Part shown: positions 50,501 through 56,936 of the stretch, piece by piece
Layout of the letters: every line of letters starts with the position of its first letter
Numbering within the stretch: position 1 is the first letter of the stretch
Virus record (IMG/VR): IMGVR_UViG_3300046787_000098
Span: 1-57,054 of that record
Strand: one strand, 5' to 3'
Length of the DNA: 57,054 nucleotides
From: a virus
Program-made: the position numbers and the translations under genes
The notes under the pieces: model-generated
Seen by the model: only the letters and a program-made list of their open reading frames with translations
The model's database searches: none
Told to the model about the DNA's origin: nothing

Positions 50501-51010
50501 CATCATGGTATCTAGCTTCAGCCTGCGCAGGTCGCCTTCGGGAGTTCTAATCTGATCCCTTTCGCCACCGCTCAGCCAGTTGCCGCCCTTGGGCTTGACA
50601 ACGTGAGGGGCGCCAGCCGCTGAGGCCAAGGCAAAGTCTTGAGCGCCACGCTTGATGGCCTTGGGCAGTGCACCGACCACACGCAGGGGAGAGCCGGGGC
50701 CCGTGTAGAAGCCACCACCCAAGATGCCCAAGCCAGTAGCGGCCTTGCTCACGGGTGTATCAGACTTGAAGGGCAAACGCTTCTCGATGTCCTCAGACGT
50801 TGGCAGGATGGTCTTCTCATCGATGTAGGGCAACATGCGCACCAATGACTCGATGTCACCGGGAGCGCCCAGCACGCCGGCCACAGCACCACGGGCCAAG
50901 TCTACGGGGACGTTCTTAGCCGCCTCACGGTCTTGCTTGGAACGATTGCGCTTGAGTTGTGGGAACACGCCAAAGGCGGCTTGGTCGTTGGACGGTGTGC
51001 GTTCAGCCAT
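47558..51010 (-). CDS. Large two-part virion protein, likely fusion, 1150 aa
   Basis: Part one (1-~680) is helical and ends in a MKRGGVAISKNPDAMMLELN tag like that closing the 614-residue neighbour. Part two (~680-1150) begins with a fresh N-terminal-looking segment (ITKILKGAASEAERALPLRL) and holds LEDELPLFYASNEGPAQQVQ and DKILSEGFVLPKK. It ends with another GG-tag (KEGGAIKKPAAYIDG, AAGGAITGDDL). The simplest view is a fusion of two ancestral genes. No enzyme motif is certain. It lies between small proteins behind terminase and the portal, a place used by internal head proteins. Confidence 0.65.
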   Translation of the reverse strand: MAERTPSNDQAAFGVFPQLKRNRSKQDREAAKNVPVDLARGAVAGVLGAPGDIESLVRMLPYIDEKTILPTSEDIEKRLPFKSDTPVSKAATGLGILGGGFYTGPGSPLRVVGALPKAIKRGAQDFALASAAGAPHVVKPKGGNWLSGGERDQIRTPEGDLRRLKLDTMMGAQGDTVEDVLGKKNAINNWIDSNLKNYVKKEMGTPEDPIRRLAEQGIIHTPLRDTEAAGDFLRAQRVAEGFPAEGMGRSNLARRWEDTADDSIRVTKAGAIQDQENTGAKLEKARAELEAHKEKINEDFIKLLKDKGGLSDKDRATFDKFPFFQKAEILGDDKYKELQGNINELLARESGFEKRAGELNPFVAKLDPETKLYSGSTYDLGFDHIVDVLKEDIATGRIRPEQLNKVSMEQAVRRTYEYDQELAKKMNEARLTSRAELPVHKEYPEGYKWVQLNRPGDFAAESNAMGHSSRGYEPPKGHPDWVEGSGDEGHLDYGHGGWEGIKSGRAKVYSLLDAKGEPHVTIETKAPSLRSNYDELQPLQRQADLEADAQNFQTFAERDKFADKRYQELKAQLMAEKKPEGDYTITQIKGKGNAKPKEDYLPFVQDFVKGGNWADVRDFHHTGLVREGDQIMTPAEHADWLLKQLDVPPAEGMKRGGVAISKNPDAMMLELNDRKMAKGGITKILKGAASEAERALPLRLTRAMPKPLSEINAHAERVARQMMGEHVTSGKAGDTKNLAGRSMKESQRVKALEYEFVPTKDVPESQVVESKLGDINVALPGDFTVSDVELKSLMGEPIGSRQEGGSRYGLGHLEDELPLFYASNEGPAQQVQNKVTELADLYGPERIMGHHMAMGPIATNFAQHFADANLRRIDYSKLRPADMYQFDKILSEGFVLPKKDKKTGQTTYKVVDFPDWPGIVDPQAAYFAMKQNPEMRKWFNKLMQTPKITEPLGLPNAQDVRYAITSPDLRDMEVNLTGHGVGELVPNAELTDTADHNTYLKGIRGIYKGHQDVLSPFPISFADAAQHIISTQRPQDFTGTIQKVFPHQIVDQQYLDEMGAYRKRLKELTGKKEGGAIKKPAAYIDGNEFVLAAQKYGIKDSMNNLNKIVDLVNKGLSVDDAARQVADTGMHKAAGGAITGDDLIIEERPL

Positions 51011-51074
51011 GGCTTATCCCGCTGAGTTGTTGCTGTTGCCCCAATGATACCTTGGGTGTCATGTCAAGTCCACC

Positions 51075-51128
51075 ATGTATACAGTTGACGGCTCATAAGT
51101 ATCTAGTCCAGCTTTTTATGTATACAGT
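51075..51128. repeat. Two atgtatacagt direct repeats 43 bp apart
   Basis: The 11-bp sequence is at 51075-51085 and 51118-51128. The second copy is in the 3' end of the 66-residue gene. Together they straddle the only sizable gap (51011-51102) in this part of the late region. Spacing is close to four helical turns, so an operator pair is possible. Confidence 0.45.
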
Positions 51129-51303
51129 CCGCGCACCGCTCATCCACCTTGCCCAGCTCGGTCTTGGTGTACTGGCAGTCAGGCGCCATGCGGAAGGGAG
51201 CCTGCTCTACCTTGGCGGTTCTGGTGATGCCATCGAGCCACCAGCCGTTCTGCACGAAGAGCTTGGGCTTGTACGCCTTGCGGTTGTGACAGCCGTAGGT
51301 CAT
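51103..51303 (-). CDS. Small Cys-containing phage protein, 66 aa
   Basis: C43, C57-x2-C60 and H62 (TELGKVDERCADCIHKK) form a likely zinc site seen in small phage proteins with the ELG-x-DERC pattern. The N-terminus has a Trp-rich strand (VQNGWWLDGITRTAK). The function is unknown. It overlaps the next gene by 4 bp and ends before a 92-bp gap. Confidence 0.65.
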   Translation of the reverse strand: MTYGCHNRKAYKPKLFVQNGWWLDGITRTAKVEQAPFRMAPDCQYTKTELGKVDERCADCIHKKLD

Positions 51304-51608
51304 GGCTTTACTAGCGGGATCGAGTTGCTCAGGCGCTTGAAGTCTGACTCGATGGCGTTCAGGTCTTCCAAAACCTCTTGATTAACCATCGTCAAGCCAC
51401 GCACATCCATGTAGTTCTGGATGACATCACTACGCTCAACTGACCACAGAATGTGCGGCTTGATGTGCCAGCGGAACCGAAACCGAGCAGTAAACATCTC
51501 GTGCTTGGCAAAGTCATACCATGCCCACAATAGGCGGAAACCACCCCTTGTGCGGCTAAAATTAAGGCCCAGCTTAATGAATGAACCTTCTGGTGTGTAG
51601 TGGATCAT
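51300..51608 (-). CDS. Hypothetical protein, 102 aa
   Basis: I do not recognise it. It is aromatic-rich in the first half (FSRTRGGFRLLWAWYDFAKH), with a helical end (EVLEDLNAIESDFKRLSN). It is coupled by 4-bp overlaps on both sides between the zinc protein and the PGDYG-like protein, in the terminase-to-portal interval. It may be a head-tail accessory. Confidence 0.6.
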   Translation of the reverse strand: MIHYTPEGSFIKLGLNFSRTRGGFRLLWAWYDFAKHEMFTARFRFRWHIKPHILWSVERSDVIQNYMDVRGLTMVNQEVLEDLNAIESDFKRLSNSIPLVKP

Positions 51609-51883
51609 TCTGCCACCTCGTACGTCATCTCAAAGATGTCTGGCTTGCATGGGTAATGCTCACCCTTCACGCCTGTGATGATCCAGTCGCCTGAGCAAAC
51701 AACATGCGCACCTTCAAGCGTTTTCACCCAACCAAGCTTTTTACGTTCCTCAGTGGAAAGGCCGCGCTCTCTTGCATAGTCGTGGCACTCAGCTTTACAC
51801 CAGTAGTCTTCAACGGCTGGATGGTCACCCATCTTGAACCATTGGGTGGCTTCAATCACCACAGGCTTCTTGCGGTATTTCAC
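51605..51883 (-). CDS. PGDYG-type conserved phage protein, 92 aa
   Basis: MKYRKKPVVIEATQWFKMGD at the start and DWIITGVKGEHYPCKPDIFE near the end match a very common phage protein (PGDYG-like family) of unknown function. An inserted Cys pair (C29, C33) and another Cys lie between. It follows the large terminase with a gap of 11 bp. Confidence 0.78.
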   Translation of the reverse strand: MKYRKKPVVIEATQWFKMGDHPAVEDYWCKAECHDYARERGLSTEERKKLGWVKTLEGAHVVCSGDWIITGVKGEHYPCKPDIFEMTYEVAE

Positions 51884-51894
51884 TTTTACCTCCT

Positions 51895-53331
51895 TTATGC
51901 GGCATAGGGGTTCTCAAGCTTACGTGACATGCCACTGTCCACGTAGTCGTCCATGTCGTAGTCGTCTCGTGGTGCTCCATCGATGTCCAGCCAGCCAGCG
52001 TCACGCAGGAACCGTAGCCCTTGGGTGCAGGCGTCCACGAAGTCGTCATGGGTTGAGTCAGGGAAGCTACAGATCTGGGACACGAAGCCCTCAGCCCAGT
52101 CCTTGACGTAGCCCTTGCGGACACTGCTCTCAGGAATCCATACGCGCCCTGCGGCGATGATGTTGGACACGATGTTCAGGCGCTGGATCTTGTCAGCACG
52201 ACCGGGGTTATACGCACGGACAGGCAGATGCCCACGGCGTAAGTCTTGGATCAAGGCGATACCTGCGGACTTGTCTTCTACGAGGATCAGGTCGACCCGC
52301 TTCTTGTCCTTGCCCTCACCGTAGACCACGTCGTACTCTTCGATCACCTTGGGGCGCAAGTCAGGATACTGTAAGCGGTCTTGCCAGCAGTCGATGATCA
52401 TGGCGGACATGGGGCCATCTAGGGGCTTGAATACACCGAACGTGATGGCGGCTGTCGGATCGTTGACAGTCTTCTCTGAGCTGGCGCAGTCGTAGCTCTG
52501 CACGATGTACTCGAACTTGGGGAAGGGCTTGTTAGGTGCCCACAGCTTGAACATCTCGCGCTTGACGATGCCCGACTCTTCTGGGTCAATGATCTCCGCA
52601 TGGATCTCCTGACGACCAATCTTAGTACCTTCGTATGCAAGGATCTGCTTTTGAAAGCTTGGCGCAAGGTTGGCTAGGTTGACGTAGGTAGATGCTGTCG
52701 TGATAGCCACGTCGTCACCTTCCCTGCCGATCAGCTCAACGATCAGGTCTTTGGGTCGTGGTGTGGTGGTGGCGATCACCTGCGTGCGACCATCAGCCTT
52801 CTTAAGACGGACGGCGAACTGAATGTTGTACCAAGCTTCGTCGAGGTAGTCCCAAGCCGCCAGCTCGTCTAGCCATGCGCCATGGTACTGGCCTCCACGG
52901 AAGCGGTCAGGCTCACTGGCTGAGATGCCTTTGATCAGGCTACCGTTGACCAGCTTGATCTCGTGCAGGGCTTTGTTGTAGTCCTCGATCAGTATCTCTG
53001 GGATGACGGCGATCAGTCCTGACTCACCTTCAAAGCATGTGCCACGGACGTCCATCGATGTGGGGGCGGACACGAGCCACCGTGTGTTGGGGTTCTCCCA
53101 CGCCCACCACCAGAGCTGTTCAGCCGCCGTACGGGTCTTGCCTGCACCACGGCCTGCCAGCATGAGCCAGATAGACCACCACTCACCTTGGGGAAGCTTT
53201 TGGTGATTGAACGCGCCTGAGAGCCATTTGATGCGTGTGGCGTAGGCGGCGCCGTGGTACGGGCCTAGACTCTTGCGAAGCTCTGAGTCTTGCAGGATGT
53301 CCAGAATGTCCTGTTCAATGACAGCGCTCAT
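51895..53331 (-). CDS. Terminase large subunit, 478 aa
   Basis: Walker A GRGAGKTR (60-67), Walker B AWLDE (152-156) and the VIATTTPRP coupling motif (about 185-193) define the packaging ATPase. The nuclease half has D281 (SYD), D353 (VEDKSAG) and the HDDFVDA acidic cluster (429-433), a complete RNase H-like site. It pumps and cuts the genome into the procapsid through the portal. The length is normal (about 450-550). The ATG overlaps the small-subunit stop by 4 bp. Confidence 0.93.
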   Translation of the reverse strand: MSAVIEQDILDILQDSELRKSLGPYHGAAYATRIKWLSGAFNHQKLPQGEWWSIWLMLAGRGAGKTRTAAEQLWWWAWENPNTRWLVSAPTSMDVRGTCFEGESGLIAVIPEILIEDYNKALHEIKLVNGSLIKGISASEPDRFRGGQYHGAWLDELAAWDYLDEAWYNIQFAVRLKKADGRTQVIATTTPRPKDLIVELIGREGDDVAITTASTYVNLANLAPSFQKQILAYEGTKIGRQEIHAEIIDPEESGIVKREMFKLWAPNKPFPKFEYIVQSYDCASSEKTVNDPTAAITFGVFKPLDGPMSAMIIDCWQDRLQYPDLRPKVIEEYDVVYGEGKDKKRVDLILVEDKSAGIALIQDLRRGHLPVRAYNPGRADKIQRLNIVSNIIAAGRVWIPESSVRKGYVKDWAEGFVSQICSFPDSTHDDFVDACTQGLRFLRDAGWLDIDGAPRDDYDMDDYVDSGMSRKLENPYAA

Positions 53332-53885
53332 TCGGCTATCCGAATCAACTCTAGGCGCTTGACCGCCACATCCATCATATCACGCACGTTCACATCGATG
53401 ACCGTGAGGTCTTGGGCTTCCTCAGCCTGCTTCTGCTCACCGTACTTCTTGGGCGCCATGCGTGCGGCTGTCCACTTGCGGGTGTCGACCCGAAGCTTCA
53501 TCCAAGCCACGTAGGAGGAGTCGAACTTGACCTCGACCAGCTCACCCTTGTTGTTGGTGATGTGGCTCAGCTCAGGCGGCTGGTCAACAATGTCGATCAA
53601 TTCATCGAACTGCGTCTCAGCCTGAATCTCACGTGCGCGTGTGTATTGTTGCAAAAAGTCAGGCTTGGTAGTCAACCAACCCATCACACTTCGCAAGCTT
53701 GGCATATCCTCATCCAAGCATATCTTGCGCAGGCTTTCACCTAATCCTAACCTCGTGCATATATCGTTAGCTAACTCATCCGTGTAAATGGATGGTCGAC
53801 CCATCTTTGTCACTTCTTTCGTTTGCGGCTCACCTGTCACATCGGCGACTTTATCGCTGGGAAGACTCTTTGGTTTCTTTGCCAT
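53328..53885 (-). CDS. Terminase small subunit, 185 aa
   Basis: The N-terminal third is basic and disordered. MGRPSIYTDELANDICTRLG, LRKICLDEDMPSLRSVMGWL and FLQQYTRAREIQAETQFDEL form the helix-turn-helix plus oligomerisation core of Sf6-like small terminases. It recognises the packaging site and feeds DNA to the large subunit, to which it is translationally coupled. AAAGGAG lies seven bases before the ATG. Confidence 0.9.
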   Translation of the reverse strand: MAKKPKSLPSDKVADVTGEPQTKEVTKMGRPSIYTDELANDICTRLGLGESLRKICLDEDMPSLRSVMGWLTTKPDFLQQYTRAREIQAETQFDELIDIVDQPPELSHITNNKGELVEVKFDSSYVAWMKLRVDTRKWTAARMAPKKYGEQKQAEEAQDLTVIDVNVRDMMDVAVKRLELIRIAE

Positions 53886-53906
53886 TGCTGGACTCCTTTA
53901 ACGTGA

Positions 53907-53936
53907 AGTTTAACGGATGTTTCGCTTTACGTGCAA
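53907..53936 (-). promoter_or_regulatory. Weak promoter candidate before the terminase genes
   Basis: TTGCAC (53931-53936 complement), an 18-bp spacer and TAAACT (53907-53912 complement) stand 22 bp before the small-terminase ATG. It resembles the TTGCAT-18-TAAGAT promoter of the plus operon in form. Only half of the -35 is consensus. Confidence 0.35.
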
Positions 53937-53940
53937 CGGT

Positions 53941-54153
53941 CTAGTCTTTCAACCCTCTCATGATCCTTCGATCCATGTCTTTGATGATGAGTCTCTGCTC
54001 TTTGTTTTGTGCTTCTAGTTTTGCGGCTTTTGCTGTAGCGTGCTTCAGTTTGGACTCTAGCTCTTGAACCTTTGTTTGTAGCTCTGTGATGGCTTTGTTT
54101 GCCAACTCAGGGTTTTCGGCGATCCACTCTGGCGCCCAGATCTCCTCTGTCAT
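53941..54153 (-). CDS. Coiled-coil protein, 70 aa
   Basis: MTEEIWAPEWIAENPELANK followed by a continuous heptad-type helix (VQELESKLKHATAKAAKLEA) to the end. The function is unknown. It overlaps the next gene by 4 bp. A roughly 55-bp gap with a weak promoter separates it from terminase. Confidence 0.65.
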   Translation of the reverse strand: MTEEIWAPEWIAENPELANKAITELQTKVQELESKLKHATAKAAKLEAQNKEQRLIIKDMDRRIMRGLKD

Positions 54154-54506
54154 CGCTTCATTCCTCGGATAAATGCACTGATGCTGGCTCCTGTGTCTCC
54201 AAATGGCATCTTGTCGAACTCTTTGGCTACTTCTTCGAGCACTTCGTTACGGTCTACAGGCATGACGTATTCACGCTTGGGGAAGGCTTCACGGTAGTTC
54301 ATGTATTTGTGTTCTTTGTCCATGGCTTTCCTTAACATTGATATGCGTTTCAATCCAGCCTCTATTGCTTCTGGCTTTTCTAACTGGGTTTTGCTGTACA
54401 CAAAAGGGCTGGCAATCTTCTCTTCCCTCGTGGTTTTGCGGGTTGCCACGTTGGGGCAGTTCCTGCCTTGGTGGCAGTGGTTATTGCAGGGTGGGCAATC
54501 AGCCAT
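54150..54506 (-). CDS. Small Cys-rich phage protein, 118 aa
   Basis: The N-terminus MADCPPCNNHCHQGRNCP has C4, C7, H10, C11 and C17, a compact zinc knuckle often seen in phage accessory genes. The rest is helical and charged (ending GDTGASISAFIRGMK). The ATG at 54506 has GGAG seven bases upstream and overlaps the previous gene's stop. A longer ORF from 54590 is rejected as it runs through that gene. Confidence 0.7.
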   Translation of the reverse strand: MADCPPCNNHCHQGRNCPNVATRKTTREEKIASPFVYSKTQLEKPEAIEAGLKRISMLRKAMDKEHKYMNYREAFPKREYVMPVDRNEVLEEVAKEFDKMPFGDTGASISAFIRGMKR

Positions 54507-54879
54507 TGTTCTTCTCCTTAATGCCGTGTGCGGCTTCGATGGCTCGGGCAAATGTATATAGCCGTGTGCCATAGGCGTTAACATCTTCAAGGATTGCGCC
54601 TATTTCCTCTTCACTTAGCGGCTTGCGCTGTGGTGGATGCGGTGCATATTCCCACCCAACAACTTCAATACCGCCATCAGCAAGCCGTTTGATAATGCTT
54701 ACGCTGTTTCCATCCGGCCCCCAATCCACGCCCCATTCCACCTGCTCCTGCTCTGGCTGTGCCAAGGCTTCTTTGATGGCGTTAATCTGGAAATTAAATT
54801 CACCTTCAAATATAGAATCCACATGGTTCATGAATTCAAATTTCTCCAGCGCCAGCTTCAATGCTTCTCGTTCGGTCAT
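54499..54879 (-). CDS. Conserved phage accessory protein, 126 aa
   Basis: The start MTEREALKLALEKFEFMN, then INAIKEALAQPEQEQVEWG, is a frequent modular head in phage small proteins. The tail TRLYTFARAIEAAHGIKE is another recurring module. The function is unknown. The start at 54879 overlaps the membrane gene by ATGA, and an ORF from 54948 through that gene is rejected. Confidence 0.68.
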   Translation of the reverse strand: MTEREALKLALEKFEFMNHVDSIFEGEFNFQINAIKEALAQPEQEQVEWGVDWGPDGNSVSIIKRLADGGIEVVGWEYAPHPPQRKPLSEEEIGAILEDVNAYGTRLYTFARAIEAAHGIKEKNNG

Positions 54880-55007
54880 AGCCACCCCAATCCCTTGCAA
54901 GCGGCCACGATCAAGATGATGCAACCAATGGTCTGGCCGTACCACCACTTCACATGAGGAGCCACCCAGATCGTGCCCAACATCACCAGCAGTTGTGCTT
55001 CAGTCAT
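54876..55007 (-). CDS. Small membrane protein, 43 aa
   Basis: The ATG at 55007 overlaps the stop of the 92-residue gene and the TGA overlaps the next ATG. The sequence MTEAQLLVMLGTIWVAPHVK, then YGQTIGCIILIVAACKGLGW, carries a clear C-terminal transmembrane helix. Coupling at both ends makes it credible. The function is unknown. Confidence 0.6.
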   Translation of the reverse strand: MTEAQLLVMLGTIWVAPHVKWWYGQTIGCIILIVAACKGLGWL

Positions 55008-55282
55008 TGCCGTGGCTCCCGCTTCATGTTGGTCAGCTCAAGGAACTCTTCCTCGGTCAAAGGCTTTGCGCCCTCCATGATGCTTCCGTCAGCGACCATC
55101 TGGTGGATGTCAGCCACCATCTCGGCAAGCTCCTCCTGAGTCCCTTCAAAGCCGTCGAAGCACCCCTCGGCGAAGACCACCTTCAGCTTGGGAGGCTCGT
55201 CCCTGCCGAAGATGGCGTCCCATCGGTTCTCCCACTCTTGTTGCGTCAAATCTGACGGCCTGCGTCCGCTACCTTTGCTCAT
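55004..55282 (-). CDS. Small acidic conserved phage protein, 92 aa
   Basis: MSKGSGRRPSDLTQQEWENR, then WDAIFG, is a common phage start. The rest is acidic and helical. No metal or catalytic motif is visible. It is coupled by 4-bp overlaps on both sides in the accessory cluster. Confidence 0.68.
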   Translation of the reverse strand: MSKGSGRRPSDLTQQEWENRWDAIFGRDEPPKLKVVFAEGCFDGFEGTQEELAEMVADIHQMVADGSIMEGAKPLTEEEFLELTNMKREPRQ

Positions 55283-55560
55283 GAGTTTCCCTTTAAGGCG
55301 GCATCAATTTCCATTGCTTTTTGCAAAACAATCTCAAGCGATGAACCGTTTACTTTGTGAAAGCCAATTGGGGTCTCTGGATACCATTGCAACTCCCAAA
55401 GCTCATCCGTATCCACGCACTTTTGGTAGTCCTCTAGCGAAACAAAGTCGTCCTTGCTCATGTTCATGTACTCTTCGACATGCTCTTCTACGGTCTCGTA
55501 ATAATCTTTATGTTGGTTGTGCGTCAAATACAACCCTGCTTTGTGGCTAGGTAGCTTCAT
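55279..55560 (-). CDS. Hypothetical protein, 93 aa
   Basis: A helical, acidic protein (HVEEYMNMSKDDFVSLEDYQ). The start at 55560 overlaps the HTH gene stop by 4 bp; a longer ORF to 55614 is a readthrough of that gene in another frame. The function is unknown. Confidence 0.62.
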   Translation of the reverse strand: MKLPSHKAGLYLTHNQHKDYYETVEEHVEEYMNMSKDDFVSLEDYQKCVDTDELWELQWYPETPIGFHKVNGSSLEIVLQKAMEIDAALKGNS

Positions 55561-55871
55561 TTTGGCTTTCCTTCTGGTCTTGGACAATCTTTTGGCGGGG
55601 TCACCACGCACCAAATGGCTTTGTACTGCTTACGTGGTGCGGCTTCCCATCGGTCTATGTAGGCGTCAGGCATAGCTTTGAGTACCTTCCTGACGTTGCT
55701 TTCTGGTCTAGCCAGCAGTGCGGAGATCTCCTCCAAGGTCATGCCATCAGGCACACCACGTAAGGCGACACGCACACTAGCGATCATTGAGAGCCTGAGC
55801 CCCTTACCTGTCGGTTTTGAAGCAGGTTTTTCTTTGCGGACTTCCTCGTCCAGCACCCTGCGCACATCCAT
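55557..55871 (-). CDS. HTH domain protein, 104 aa
   Basis: Residues about 30-75 (LRLSMIASVRVALRGVPDGM, then TLEEISALLARPESNVRKV) form a helix-turn-helix with an AEL-like recognition helix, ending in YKAIWCVV. It is possibly a small regulator. The ATG at 55871 has GGGA five bases upstream. It overlaps the zinc-ribbon gene in another frame by 88 bp, which may mean an overlapping pair or a displaced fusion. Confidence 0.6.
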   Translation of the reverse strand: MDVRRVLDEEVRKEKPASKPTGKGLRLSMIASVRVALRGVPDGMTLEEISALLARPESNVRKVLKAMPDAYIDRWEAAPRKQYKAIWCVVTPPKDCPRPEGKPK

Positions 55872-55990
55872 CGAGATCCCATGTCGATCCCTCCCTCTGG
55901 TGGCTTCTCCTGCTGGCATTTGCCACATAGTTTGAATTGGTGACATGGTTGTTTGGTTCCGATCTGTAATTGTTGTTCAGCAAAGCTCAT
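55784..55990 (-). CDS. Small zinc-ribbon protein, 68 aa
   Basis: C22-x2-C25 and C43-x2-C46 (KLCGKCQQEKPPEGG, MCAGCW) make a clear zinc ribbon. The C-terminal ~20 residues overlap the HTH gene in another frame. The start overlaps the preceding gene by 4 bp. It may bind nucleic acid or protein; no specific function is known. Confidence 0.62.
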   Translation of the reverse strand: MSFAEQQLQIGTKQPCHQFKLCGKCQQEKPPEGGIDMGSRWMCAGCWTRKSAKKNLLQNRQVRGSGSQ

Positions 55991-56166
55991 GCGGGGGTCT
56001 TTTCAGGCTTTTGAGCCGTTTTCTGGTCTCGTTGAGGGTCAAGGTGCTTGAGAAGCTGTTCGAGGCTCAGAGAGCCTGTTTTCTCAAGTCGTTCAATTTC
56101 GGTCAAAACGCAGTCAACTCCTGCGTTGAATCCTTTGATGTAGTCGCTCATTTTGGTCTCGCTCAT
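55987..56166 (-). CDS. Small phage protein, 59 aa
   Basis: An ATGA overlap sets the ATG at 56166; an in-frame ATG at 56151 (MSDYIKGFNAG) gives the usual start of this family, so either may be used. A helical middle (VDCVLTEIERLEKTG) is followed by a Lys/Gln/Pro-rich tail. The function is unknown. Confidence 0.62.
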   Translation of the reverse strand: MSETKMSDYIKGFNAGVDCVLTEIERLEKTGSLSLEQLLKHLDPQRDQKTAQKPEKTPA

Positions 56167-56318
56167 AAAACTTCGTGGATGTCTTCGCACCATACTTCGC
56201 GCACGTCAAATGGAATCTTTTCCAACATGATGTCAATTGCGCTGTCAGGGCTATCAGCCTCTACGTCAATGACGGAGGTGTGTCCTTTTACGGTTTTGAG
56301 TGAAACTTTGTAGATCAT
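56163..56318 (-). CDS. Small hypothetical protein, 51 aa
   Basis: MIYKVSLKTVKGHTSVIDVE, then ADSPDSAIDIMLEKIPF, ends in DIHEVL. It has a beta-alpha-beta character. Start and stop both overlap neighbours as ATGA. The function is unknown; packing in the operon is the main support. Confidence 0.6.
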   Translation of the reverse strand: MIYKVSLKTVKGHTSVIDVEADSPDSAIDIMLEKIPFDVREVWCEDIHEVL

Positions 56319-56506
56319 GCTGTCACCTTTTGGAAAAGAACAGCTTGCAAGTTGATCAGAAGCTCTTCAGCTTCGGCGCGTGTCATGGGGACGCTCATCA
56401 TTGCACGGCGACCTTGCAGGGACAGCCACACGCCGTCGTCGTATTGGTCAACGCTGATGCGCACCTCTGCCTCTGTGGTGAATGAGGTTTCGATTGGGTT
56501 TGTCAT
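56315..56506 (-). CDS. Small hypothetical protein, 63 aa
   Basis: The MTNPIETSFTTEAEVRISVD start is followed by MSVPMTRAEAEELLINLQAV. It has strands then a helix, fitting a small regulatory or structural domain. The ATG at 56506 has GAAGGAAC upstream. It is the first gene after the promoter at 56546-56575. A longer ORF from 56623 runs through the promoter and terminator and is rejected. Confidence 0.62.
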   Translation of the reverse strand: MTNPIETSFTTEAEVRISVDQYDDGVWLSLQGRRAMMSVPMTRAEAEELLINLQAVLFQKVTA

Positions 56507-56524
56507 TTTGGTTCCTTCAAGTAA

Positions 56525-56539
56525 ACGCCTGATTGGCGT
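56525..56539 (-). promoter_or_regulatory. ACGCC-N5-GGCGT inverted repeat in leader
   Basis: A perfect 5-bp dyad lies between the promoter (-10 at 56546) and the ribosome site. It could be an operator or an mRNA hairpin that controls the first gene of the operon. Confidence 0.4.
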
Positions 56540-56545
56540 GATTGC

Positions 56546-56575
56546 ATTGTAACACGAAATTAAAAAGGGGCACAA
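56546..56575 (-). promoter_or_regulatory. Promoter of the right-hand late/accessory operon
   Basis: The minus strand has TTGTGC (56570-56575 complement), an 18-bp spacer and TACAAT (56546-56551 complement). Its -35 lies within the terminator stem of the preceding gene. It precedes the operon that runs through terminase toward the structural genes. Confidence 0.5.
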
Positions 56576-56580
56576 GCCCC
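56557..56580 (-). terminator. Intrinsic terminator after the 104-residue gene
   Basis: GGGGC-TTGT-GCCCC (56567-56580 complement) is followed by TTTTTAATTT on the minus strand. It closes the short operon that crosses the circle join (422 to 132, then 56900 to 56586). Confidence 0.75.
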
Positions 56581-56585
56581 ATCTT

Positions 56586-56900
56586 TTAATCTGCCCGAGA
56601 TCCAGCGAATGCTTGGATGCCATGCTTGCGCAGGACTTCTGCGAATGCGTAGGCGCCAGCTTCTTTGATGTCCATGGACTGCGTGGGGTTGCCAGCAGGA
56701 TTCCAGATAGACCAGCCCTTTTGCCAGTGCTTGCGACCGACGTTGTTTTTCTTGCACCAGTTCACGAAGGGAACACGGGCGCTTGGCAGGTCAACCCAAG
56801 CAAAGCCACAGTACATTGGCTCGCCATGCTTTTCCATGTAGGCGGCTTCAGCGGCTTTAGCGGCGGAGAGGGCTTCTGTGTAGATGTTGTCGAAGTTCAT
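56586..56900 (-). CDS. Conserved phage protein, 104 aa
   Basis: An Ala-rich helix (TEALSAAKAAEAAYMEKHGE) is followed by YCGFAWVDLPSARVPFVNWC and NVGRKHWQKGWSIWNP. This family is common in phages but has no known function. The full gene is here; its 5' third also appears at 1-95. It is second in a two-gene operon behind the 96-residue gene and ends at a strong terminator. Confidence 0.78.
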   Translation of the reverse strand: MNFDNIYTEALSAAKAAEAAYMEKHGEPMYCGFAWVDLPSARVPFVNWCKKNNVGRKHWQKGWSIWNPAGNPTQSMDIKEAGAYAFAEVLRKHGIQAFAGSRAD

Positions 56901-56919
56901 GATGGTCTTTCAAGTAAAT

Positions 56920-56931
56920 GCCCCGAAGGGC
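56920..56931 (-). other. GCCC-TTCG-GGGC hairpin (right copy)
   Basis: The minus strand has the very stable cTTCGg tetraloop in a GCCC/GGGC stem. The left copy (115-126) has GTCG instead. The stem is unchanged between copies. Confidence 0.5.
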
Positions 56932-56936
56932 GGGAA

